Of a DNA stretch of 64,000 bases, positions 46,110 to 55,704 are shown piece after piece. The stretch's first letter is position 1. Each line of letters begins with the position of its first letter. The position numbers and the translations under genes were made by a program. Location of the stretch: positions 104,971-168,970 of the forward strand of contig SSNU01000138.1 of NCBI GenBank assembly GCA_012064415.1. Reading direction: 5' to 3'. Below the pieces are notes generated by a model that ran no database searches, was not told the origin of the DNA, and saw nothing but the letters and a program-made list of their open reading frames with translations. This stretch comes from Gyrodactylus bullatarudis. Lineage: Eukaryota > Platyhelminthes > Monogenea > Gyrodactylidea > Gyrodactylidae.

Positions 46110-48060
46110 TACTGTTGGTTTATAAAAAATACAGTTTAAAGATAGAGAATATTGTTGCTCCCCCAAAATTTGTTTTATACTCAATCAAAACCATACAATG
46201 TAGAAGAAATTCTGAACATTTAAATTTGATAAAACAGTTTTACAATATTTTATAATACAAGAATTGTAAATAAAAAAATCAGATAAAAATTCAATGTAAA
46301 TGTTTTTATAAATATACAAATCCCTGTTATTGTCTATACTGATTTAATCATTTATTATAAATCCTTCAGTTTTATACGAAATTATTGTGCTAATCAAAAT
46401 GAACCAATCAGAATCGAGAAAAAATAAATCGAGAAAAATTGAGTGAAATCACTAATGAAAAAACCTTGAATAACTTCTGAACCAAAAAAGATAAATGGTC
46501 ATACGAGGTATCATTGGATAGAGAAATAAATTTCACATTCTTTCCCCCATTAAAATTTGAGATTTTATCAAAATAAGATAGCCTGTTGAAGGGTAAAAAC
46601 AAAAAAGTGCATGGCATTTTTCGCTAATTTTTCATCTTTTTTCAACTTTAAGACCAATTTTGAGGATGATCCATTCCAAAAGCACGTTTGAACTTGAAAG
46701 CGTCTTATAGAGAATTTTATGCTCTTTCAAATGATATCAAATTTGACTCTGAAATGTCTAAGGATCAAGTCGAAAAATTGATTTATTCAAGTCCCGATTA
46801 CGAAAATTGTGCTATTTCGCGAATTGCGCAAATACTGAGCAACTTAGGAAATTTTTGGAAGCAGATTCAGAATCTGCGTTAAATTTTACACTATAATCAG
46901 TTTTTATCGCAACCCCCTAACCACCCGTGTAATCAAAAGTCACTTTTCATCTTCCCAATTTCTCATACACACACTCACACAATGTGTCATCCTTTTCGGA
47001 TGTTTGTACAATGTTTGTGTACATGAGGGGTGGGGGTAAAAATTTCAATCAGAGTTATCATGAATCTCTTCCCCTTAAGGTGAAGATTACAATCCCCTAC
47101 CCAATGCTTTTTGTTATTGCATTGATGTATTCCACTATCTCATTACTTATGAATCTTGTCTATACATTTTTGGGACCTTAGAGTGATAGATAGACACACA
47201 ATGGCATGACTATGAATAGTGTTGAGGATTTATAACAATCCGATTTTTAATAGTTAATTTATTCAAAATCATAAACAGTCGAATCATACTTGCTAGATTT
47301 ATTGAAAATTGAGATCCAATAATCCTTCCGAGGATTCAATGAAGAACATTTTTTGGGAGTAGGATGATGTATCTAGAGTATCCTTCCTTGATTGTCCTTA
47401 GAGTTCATAACTACAGGCTTATGTTGTTCACATTGTTTTTCTCTATTTTAGTTATTACTGTGGTTAGGTTGTTGAATAATTTGAGACTTAGTTACAACTA
47501 CTTGCTCAAAAAAATAGAAAATTCTTATTATTTATAAATATGCTTGAAAAAAAAGTTTCGTGATGAAAAAATAATGTGGTCGTACCACTATTATATTTTA
47601 TTATTATTATGTAACAAACCTATCCCTCTTTTCTTTTCCCCCTCAGAGTTGAAAAAATGCAGATGTATGACTGCTATATAGTACTAAAAAAACCATTTTC
47701 ATTCATCTCTTGTCACATAAAAAACTTGCAAAAATTGGATTAACTTGATTTTCCTTTGGATACAAAGAATTTTTTGCGAGGTTGATCCTTATGAGCCTAT
47801 TTTATAGTCATACATATTTTTTACAACTGAACGCATGATATATTGTGTAAGATATCAGCATAGAAATTATTTTTATAAACTTTATTTATAAATGTTATTA
47901 ATTAAGCTCGATACGTTTATGCATATAGGTAAATTAGTAATTAATAATTACTCGTAATCAGTTACACACTAGGAAACTTTTCATGCAAGGATTAAGAATA
48001 TTTAGATCGGTATATTTTCATCTTAAGATCTTAAAATTCACTGTTCTCTCTTTAAAAGGG
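46110..48060. other. No recognisable gene
   Basis: ORF 46688-46882 (FYALSNDIKFDSEMSKDQVE) has no known match in my reading. CA/AC-rich and G-rich patches occur at 46970-47035. The CCAATCAGAATC 12-mer occurs at 46404. Confidence 0.4.
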
Positions 48061-48149
48061 AGAGGATAGAAACAGAAAAATCAGGGAAAATTCCTGCTTC
48101 AATTTTATAGGTTGATAGGATACTCGAATATTATTAATCAATGAAATTG

Positions 48150-49440
48150 GGACAGAGTGCTATAAATAAAGGATTATTTTCTGGTAGAGATTTCATTAAG
48201 TTTAAATTTTAATTGACAAATGTCAACCAAAACATCTTTTAAGAAAATTTCTAAGACTGACAAAAGACAGTGCTTATCAAATGAAGGATCTATATCTGAC
48301 AGTGAATAACAATAGTAATAACGCTAAACCAAAATATTTAGCTGCAGCTTACAAGATTAGGTTCATTAATAAGAGTCTTCATAATAAGTTTTGGTTTTCC
48401 TCAAATGTCACAGGAACCATCGTTTTACTCTGAATTTACTGTAAAACGTTTTTCTATGTGTCATTATGAATTTCGTCGTTTGTGTAATCTCTAATGAGTA
48501 GTAGAGAGATTCTGAACCATCAAAAAATCTAAAAGCATTTCTGAACAAGTTAGGCCAAAATCAAGCTCATATTCTGATCCAACTTTCCTTAAATATTATG
48601 AAAAGTCGGGTAACTTTTTTACGATTTATGGAGGGACCCACCCTAATACACATTCCAAACTATGTGCCTTATACCACTCCAGTACCAACTAATACTGTTA
48701 ATCGGTCTAATAATAACAATTGTAAAAATAACTAATGCATCATTGCCTAACTGTTTTTCCTCTTTATAAGTTCTCACTTTCTTTCTAAAAAAATTAAGAT
48801 TTCTACTTTCTGTATATTTTATTATGAATACACAATATGATTTTTACTGTTTTACTGAGACATGGTTACATGAATCTAATTCTGACCATTGTCATAATTT
48901 AGAAGGCTATAAATTTATTAGATCCGATAGAATTGGTGATAAACATGGTGGAGTTTTATTATTTTTTGAAGAAACTTTCAACCTTACATCATCTTATACC
49001 ACATTAAAACAATAAATATAGTCCTAGTCTACAGAAGACCTAATAACACAACCACTGATGACTCAATCCTAATGAGTCTTATTGATACTATAATTGATAA
49101 ATACATTGAGACTGAACTCATCATACTTGGTGATCTCAATCTTTCTGATTAGGACTGGTATCATCCCAACACTTTTTAGGATCATATTTATTTAATTTTG
49201 GATCAAACCAAATAATCAATATACCTACCAGAATATGCTCAAGGATGATATACACACAATTAATTTAAATTTTGATATGTTTCGTTTGTTCGAAATGGTC
49301 GAAATAAATGAGACAAAAATATCTAGAAGAAAGCATCACCGTGGTCTATTTATAAATAAATTATTGATTGAAAACTAGATATTAACATTATGTGTTTTTC
49401 TTTTCACTGGTAATTACCTGATTATATTAATTGAAACAGA
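48150..49440 (+). pseudogene. LINE fragment (same family as 54.7-58.8 kb)
   Basis: The 5' end and ORF1 start at about 48222 (MSTKTSFKKISKTDKRQ, matching MSSKPLSKKISKPDKRQ at 54749). A large deletion leads to the endonuclease at 48824-49015 (YCFTETWLHESNSD, FIRSDRIGDKHGG), then DNLTLGDLNL-type sequence near 49120-49145. Multiple stops. Confidence 0.75.
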
Positions 49441-50173
49441 TTTTGATTTAAATATTAGCTATCTTAAGTTTCATAGAAATAATGCTTCATCAAAATATAA
49501 TAAAATACCAAAAGCAAAAGACAGACAAAAAAATATAAAAAAGCATTAGTTAACATAGGAAAGACGTGGAGAGGTTGTTTTCAAATCTTATTAGTTTATT
49601 TGTTTTATAAATTTACGCTGACACGAAAGTAAAGTATTACCGATTCTTCTTGTAGTATTTATAAAGACGAATCTACATATATAAAAACTAGTGTCAAAAT
49701 ATTAAGTAAACCAATATCAAAACTTCAAATAAGTCCTGTGAAGATAATTACTGTTTTGCTAACCATTTTTCATTTATTATTTATCATTCCAAAATGAGAA
49801 CTGAGTTTAAAGTTATTGCTATTGTTTGAGCATGCTAATTTTTCCAAAAATACAATAAACTTTAAGAGAATCTATGGTGAAGAAATTTAGAATAATTAAA
49901 AAAATAAACAGCCAATCAAATTATAGATGGCTAGTGTAAATAGCTAGAGACGAGTAAGAAAATTATTCAACTAATACCTGAATGAATGTAAAAGATAGGT
50001 TGCTAAGACATAGTTAATCGAGGATTAATCTTAAGAAAAAGCAAAAAATAAGAGTTTTTCATTAGAATTCAGAAAACATGGGTCGATTTTATCTTGATGA
50101 ACTAATACTATTGTTTTTTCATCTAACAAGGCTTATTATACAATGAATAAAATTTAGTTTTTCTGAAGTTAAT
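49441..50173. other. No recognisable gene
   Basis: AT-rich, no ORF above 60 codons with a motif. It lies downstream of the phase-1 terminal exon on the opposite strand. Confidence 0.45.
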
Positions 50174-51940
50174 TTATTTATTGTCTATTGCTTTTTTCAT
50201 TTCAATTATATCACCCTCCTCAGTTCCAAAGGATATCATACTATTGGCGAATAGTTTTCCTTCTGATCCATCAGTGAATTGGATTGTTACTTTATCATTA
50301 TTGTTTTCTTTTTCAATAATGTTCTTATAGTAAACTTCTTTTTTCACCGAATATATACAGTAACCGCAGTTGTTTATGTTCTCTAAAATTTGAATTTATT
50401 ATCTCAGATTCAAAAACAACTAGAGAAAAATTTCTGTTACTAAGCGATGACTTATAGTTTCACCATTAAATATAGTTAAAATGAATAAAAGTAAAAGCGA
50501 GAAAAATACGGTAAAGAATCTTTTTTATGATAAAATTCTGCTGATGGGATTCAAAAAAGGACTCGTGACCTTTGGACATTGTATACGTTTTTACATATTA
50601 TATTTTGATGTGTATTTCATCTGAATGAAACATAGCCTGCGCGAATGTGAATCAATTTAATTTACCTTCCCCTTAAAATTCAATTAAGATTTCTTAGAGG
50701 CCCAGTGTAAAGCTATTCTCGATGAATTTGATGAATTTAATTCATCTCAGACCTTAGAATCAACAAGGGTTTGGTGAAATCCGAGCAGACAGATATTATT
50801 ATTTTATTGGTTTCCTCTGACAATTACCTGTCGGTTCGAAAATACTGATGGAAGACTCACCGACTGGCCAAAGAGAGGCAGCAGTTACAAAGATCAAAAT
50901 GACTATAGATGGGAATTCCTCGGATCAACTTCCCAACCTGACTTTCTGCCTCTTCCCCTCTAATTTTACTCTAGTCACACAAACAATCGACGTTGGTATT
51001 AGTAGATCCTGGAGGGCTGGATATCGTCGGAGACTTGAAGAAGAACGCTTTCGCCTAATCGACCCAGTCTTAAGAAATTATGATCAGGTTGAAAAACTTA
51101 TAAGCACCTACTGCTGTTGTGAAATAGAATGCCTGGGAAGATGAAAACTCAGGAAAAATATCAAAATATTTCGAGGTCACACCTCTGAAAGAAACAAGGC
51201 ATTTAAAAATCTCTTGTAATTGTGCGAAAAAAGTGGGAGTCAATGGATGAGAAAATTACGAATCAAACATTCAATTTTTATCTTTCGCATCCTAATGCAC
51301 ACTGGGCCTTTAAGAAATCTTAATTGAATTTTTCAGGGGAAGGTAAATTAAATTGATTCACATTCGCACAGGCTAATGATGCAGACATTAAAATGACACT
51401 GTACTGCATAAACTGCATTCTACATGGTATATTAAGCCCTTTCCTATGTATTCTAGTTTCATTCAGATGAAATACACATCAAAATATAATATGTAAAAAC
51501 GTATACAATGTCCAAAGGTCAGGAGTCCTTTTTTGAATCCCATTAGCAGAATTTTATCATAAAAAAGATTCATTATTGTAATAAAAACAATGTATACAAA
51601 TGATGAACTATTGAGAGAAATTTAACAAGAAGATTATGCTTAAAACCTTTTTTAAAGAATAAGAATATAATTTTAATTGACCTACTCATATTCAGTGTTA
51701 AAATATATGATAGAATCATGATTTTTAGAGGTTCTCCAGTGAATGTTAAATTCACCTTTTCTCCTTGTATTTCTACATTGCTAATCGTAACTCTGTTAAA
51801 TCCAGAAAAATTTATCCAACCATTTTTCAAATTGATTAATAAAACTTCTAGTTCTGTCTTGATTGAAATATGTGAGTTTTGTGTATCCGGGTATTTTATA
51901 CCATAGGTTATTCCTTGATAAATAAGTTTTAAATTCGATT
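50174..51940 (-). CDS. Phase-1 family gene, last two exons
   Basis: I do not recognise the protein. Exon 51940-51686 is 255 nt, the same length as exon 19967-19713, with acceptor TTCATTTAG and donor A|GTAGGT. The terminal exon 50382-50174 has acceptor AATTTTAG and ends in TAA. Both junctions are phase 1. The internal exon encodes SNLKLIYQGITYGIKYPD..., NGWINFSGF, VNLTFTGEPLKI and a hydrophobic end (LSYILTLNM); the terminal exon encodes NINNCGYCIY..., VTIQFTDGSEGKLF and MKKAIDNK. The intron (50383-51685) contains a 1,070-bp MITE. It shares module layout with 18.4-21.5 kb. The frame is intact, so it may be functional. Confidence 0.55.
50509..51578. mobile_element. 1,070-bp pogo-derived MITE with TA duplication
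   Basis: The ends CGGTAAAGAATCTTTTTT (50509) and the complement of CAATAATGAATCTTTTTT (51578) are flanked by TA (50507-50508 and 51579-51580). The arms match over about 200 bp, including GACCTTTGGACATTGTATACG and ACCTTCCCCTTAAAATTC. It is nested in the phase-1 gene intron. Confidence 0.75.
50848..51144 (+). pseudogene. Pogo/Tigger transposase fragment within the MITE
   Basis: A 98-codon ORF. After MEDSPTGQREA it reads NLTFCLFPSNFTLVTQTID and VGISRSWRAGYRRRL, the segment around and after the third catalytic residue in Tigger-type DDE proteins (LPPNTT..TQPLDVGVF..W...YRR). The first two catalytic Asp blocks are missing, so this is an internally deleted derivative. Confidence 0.65.
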
Positions 51941-53160
51941 CTAAATGAAAAGAATAATTAACGCTTTAAGGTCAATATAGTAAATGTTGTTTGAAAATTG
52001 CTTCAAGAATCTCAGAATTGTTTCTAAAAAAATAAATGTCTTGGACAAAATTGAAGGTTCCCTATGTCATACTGAGATCTACAAAGTTCAAGACATTAGT
52101 CGGCAAAATGATAATATATTCGCGGGAATCAGGAATCCACAAAAATGATAATTTATTATTTCCCCAAATCATGAATAAGTTAAATATTATTTCTTATTAA
52201 ATTTAAATTTTTATTGAACTAGAATATTTTATAAATTTATTTGTGAAAAGAATATGTATATGAAAAGGCACTATCATTCTAAATTCTCGATCTATTTTCA
52301 ACATTATTATGTTCAAATTAACTCTGTTAGATGCACGAAAAAAATTATCTGTCAAAGGATATTTGGATTATTTTTTTTACTATCGTATATTTCTGTATAA
52401 AGGTAAAAATACTATTTCTCATTGAAAATGAAAACGAAAAATTTCACCCTTAAGTTCTTCAATATTTGAAATTGCTTCCCATTCCTATATATTCTCTGAG
52501 ATATAAGTCATCAAAAGTTTTCTATAGGACTTCTTGCTGGTCAATCAATATAATCAATTTCATTATCATTCAAATATTGGTATTTTTGGATAATTACAAA
52601 AACAATTGGACCCTATTTATATTTCACAAAACCAAATGGATAGATCATTGCCTATTTTCATAAGCAAATGTATATACCATAAAAAATGAATGTTTCACAT
52701 TTTCCACAAAAACAAATGGAAACACCATTGTATATTTCATTAGCGAACTGACACATTGTTGTGTATTAACCAATGGAATCTTCATGATATTAACACAACC
52801 CTATAGTATCAAATTGGTAAAATTTTCCGCTATAGGCTTCATAACATTGTCTATCATATTCTGAACTGTTTTTAAATAATTCTAAAATATGTAAAAAAAG
52901 TATAATTCAGGACAATTGTGCTTATTGAATTTCTTCAGATAAATTTCTGTTGAATCTGACTCTGACAATTTTCTTTATTACATTTTAGCGAATAGAATAT
53001 TGAGCAGCCTTTATCATACTTTATGGGCTTGATAGAATTACCGTGAAGAGTCATCTTTACGTCAGCTACGCTACGGAAAGAAAAACCAATCTCAAGCATG
53101 TTTTGAATAAGGAATGGAAACCCAATTAAAGATGAAATCGTTTCATTTTTACCATGGAAA
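51941..53160. other. No gene; weak tandem units at 52560-52800
   Basis: Diverged 60-70 bp units share AAAACAAATGGA, ATTGTATATTTCAT and ACCAATGGA (about 52595, 52625, 52705 and 52770). Otherwise AT-rich. Confidence 0.35.
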
Positions 53161-53164
53161 AAGT

Positions 53165-53510
53165 GTCTTATGAGAGTTTGATTTTCTTAGATGTCAAACT
53201 AACTAGAAAAGAGGATGAGTCAATTCTAAGAAATATCTACAAGAAGAAGACCGATACCTATACCTTTATTTTGCCAGTTTCAGTCCTCTATCTCATAATG
53301 TTGGCTTAGTAATTGATCTAGGAAAGAGGATAAGAAGGATTGCTAGACCAGAGGAATAGCTAAAAGAAATAGAAGAGTCAAAGTTATGTTTAAATGAAAA
53401 TGGTTATCCCAATAGACAAATTCATCAATATGTCTGATGGTGTAGATGAAAGGGTCGACAGAGATGAAGGAGAGAAGACAACCATCTTAAATCGTATTGA
53501 GAGTAAAAAT
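53165..53510 (+). pseudogene. PLE post-RT fragment
   Basis: LIFLDVKLTRKEDESILRN, YKKKTD and later VIPIDKFINMSD match the PLE piece at 40166-40400 (FLDVKLTRKDDGSILRN). It begins at almost the same residue. Frame broken. Confidence 0.7.
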
Positions 53511-53559
53511 AACTAAAGCATCTTTCACTAACTCTTAATCAACTATCACTTTCTTTCTA

Positions 53560-53897
53560 CAAAATTTAAGATTTCTACTTTCTGTTTATTTTCTCTTGAA
53601 AAGTTTCATTCTGAATAAACTATTTGATTTTTACTGTTTTACTGAGACATGGTTACATGAATCTAATTCTGACCATTGACATAATTTAGAAGGCTATAAA
53701 TTTATTAGATCCGATAGAATTGGTGATAAACATGGTGGAGTTTTATTATTTTCTAAAGAAACTTTCAACCTTACATCATCTTGTACCACTTCAGTTAACA
53801 AAAATGAGTTACTAAACTGTGTTATTAATCTGTCTGACACAAAAACAATAAATATAGTCCTAGTCTACAGAATACCTAATAACACAACCACTGATGA
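53560..53897 (+). pseudogene. LINE endonuclease fragment
   Basis: FYCFTETWLHESNSD and FIRSDRIGDKHGGVLLF, near-identical to 48840-48980. It ends in the middle of the phrase NNTTTDD, where PLE sequence takes over at 53898 (the same phrase continues as ...DDSIL in the LINE copies at 49046 and 58617). Confidence 0.75.
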
Positions 53898-54290
53898 GTG
53901 TACAAATTCAAATGCCTATGTATCTCAGAATATATAGGATACACTTACCGACGCCTCGAAGAAAGAATAAACGAATATCTTTACACTGGGACAACCTCAG
54001 TAAGAGAACATTTGAGAGCATGTCAAGAAAAAGCTTCCCCTTTAAACTTTGAAATTCTTTACAAGCAACCAGGGAAAAACTTAACAGCTCTCAAAACAGC
54101 AGAAGCTCTATTCATTGAAAAAGAAAAGCCAAACCTCTGTGTACAAAAATCAGCCGTCAAACCATTAACCCTCTCCAGAGCAACAATAAAAACAACGCAA
54201 AGGAATGAAGAAAAGAAAGATATCACAATCAATTCCCAACCCCAAACCAGAAACACACAGCCGAAGGTAATCAGGATCAAAAGAAGATAA
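53898..54290 (+). pseudogene. PLE GIY-YIG endonuclease C-terminus
   Basis: KFKCLCISEYIGYTYRRLEER (GIY-YIG core), SVREHLRAC, NFEILYKQPG, ALFIEKEKPNLCVQ, then a Lys/Arg-rich tail to TAA. The open frame is intact from the junction. It is the closest relative of the fragment at 10913-11095. It is 5'-truncated and joined to LINE sequence. The 3' region (54291-54715) carries a hammerhead ribozyme motif. Confidence 0.8.
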
Positions 54291-54575
54291 CGAAATATTT
54301 CACCCAAAACTAACTCCACAAATATGTAGGACCCCAGGAATCTATTCAAATATACAAATATACTGTGAGATCCCAATACAATACTCACGCACGGTGTCAC
54401 TCATCCCTTATCCCATGTACACAAAGATGAACACACAATATCAGAAACGAGTAATACAGAGTAATGTCCACTGCCGCACACACACACTCACCTCAGAGGA
54501 GGTGAACAAGAAGAAGGGCCAATCAGATTCATTCTTTCTTAATTAAAAAAATTTTGTATATAAATCTGGCATGTA

Positions 54576-54615
54576 AAAGTTGATGAGTATGCCACGAAAT
54601 AGAGCGCTATTCTTT
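54576..54615 (+). ncRNA. Hammerhead ribozyme motif in PLE 3' region (one core change)
   Basis: Self-cleaving RNA motif. Stem I: AAAG (54576-54579) with CUUU (54612-54615). Core: UUGAUGA (54580-54586; consensus CUGAUGA, so C3 is U). Stem II: GU/AC closing loop AUGCC. GAAA at 54596-54599. Stem III: AUAG (54599-54602) with CUAU (54607-54610), loop AGCG. The predicted cleavage is after U54611. PLEs are known to carry such minimal type I hammerheads. The C3 change probably disables it. Confidence 0.6.
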
Positions 54616-55377
54616 AATAAACTTGGCATCGCCTTTCTTCATGAATCTCACTATTGCTCAGATTAAACCAGAGGTCACCCAACACCTCTCCGCTAATAAA
54701 TATAGTTAATAAAATAAATAAAATTAAGTTTTAAATTTTCATTGATAAATGTCTTCCAAACCATTATCCAAGAAAATATCCAAGCCTGACAAAAGACAGC
54801 GCTTATCAAATGATGGATCTATATCTGATAGTTGTTATCCTAGAAATATCACTCTTGATGGTCTCTTGGTACTCGTGGAAGATCTAAGCTACGAAGTTAA
54901 CACTCTACGACAGTCGAATAATCACTCTTAGAAGAAAATCAAAAAATGAAGAAGGAAATGGAAGATATGAAGCAGCAAATTACTATTTTTGAGTCTTTTT
55001 ATAGTTTCCCTTTCACTGATAGAACAGAAATTTCAAAATATTCGTTAAAAGAACTTAAAACAGTAGATCTTAAGATTAACTCAATGGTTAATGAAATAAA
55101 CCAACGAACAGAAAAATCAAAAAACTTAATTATCTATAATCTTCCTGAATCTGAAGATGACTTAATAGGTGTCCAAAATTGCATAAGTAATTTAGAAAAT
55201 AAGATAGAAAACATAATAAAAATAACTCACTAGCAAAGTGTGGTCACTGGTAATTACTATATCCATGTGAACTCTAACTTGATGGAGATTGTCTTCTCAC
55301 ACCTAGATGTTAGAAATTCGGATAAGCAAGTGTCAATTCCATAAGAGAGTCGAATAATATTCAACTCACAGTGGCAG

Positions 55378-55418
55378 ATGTAGACGCGTTTCGTCCTTAT
55401 TAGGACTCGTCAGTACAC
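55378..55418 (-). ncRNA. Hammerhead ribozyme, left SINE copy
   Basis: Identical on the minus strand to the plus-strand copy at 55664-55704: stem I GUGUA/UACAU, core CUGACGA, stem II GUCCU-AAUA-AGGAC, GAAA, CGCGUC cleavage side. It starts about 5 bases after the tRNA-like B-box arm. Confidence 0.75.
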
Positions 55419-55600
55419 CATAGCCAGGATTCGAACCCAGGTCTTCAACGTTGTGAGGCAACGCTTCTAACCACTAGGCCAGAACCCCCGTTCATCTCCT
55501 ATTACTCCACACTCCCATAGTATTGACACCCCCTACACACTGGTTTTTTGTAAATAAGCACCATACGGAAATTACAGTGTGTTTAGACAATTAACCTACT

Positions 55601-55663
55601 AGCCTAGTGGTTAGAAGCGTTGCCTCACAACGTTGAAGACCTGGGTTCGAATCCTGGCTATGG
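55601..55663 (+). repeat. tRNA-derived SINE head (pol III promoter), right copy
   Basis: A box TAGTGGTTAGAAG at 55606-55618 and B box GGTTCGAATCC at 55645-55655, with T-arm CTGGGTTCGAATCCTGG paired. The anticodon arm (CGTTGCCTCACAACG) cannot form a clean 5-bp stem, so it is not a functional tRNA. Val-CAC or Glu-like parentage is possible from CCTCACA and CTAGTGGTTAG, but is not decided. Confidence 0.75.
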
Positions 55664-55704
55664 TGTACTGACGAGTCCTAATAAGGACGAAACGCGTCTA
55701 CATC
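55664..55704 (+). ncRNA. Hammerhead ribozyme, right SINE copy
   Basis: Type I hammerhead with complete core. Stem I: GUGUA (55664-55668) with UACAU (55700-55704). Core CUGACGA 55669-55675. Stem II GUCCU (55676-55680) with AGGAC (55685-55689), loop AAUA. GAAA 55690-55693. Stem III is minimal: A55693-U55698 and C55694-G55697 around GC, in the palindrome ACGCGU, which can pair between two molecules. Predicted cleavage after C55699 (GUC). The same minimal stem III is known from retroelement hammerheads that act as dimers. Confidence 0.8.

Noticed and set aside
52560..52800. True minisatellite array
   Set aside because: Units are too diverged and irregular to be sure of tandem origin.
55601..55663. 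Functional tRNA gene
   Set aside because: A and B boxes are good, but acceptor and anticodon stems do not pair and the sequence continues as a SINE.
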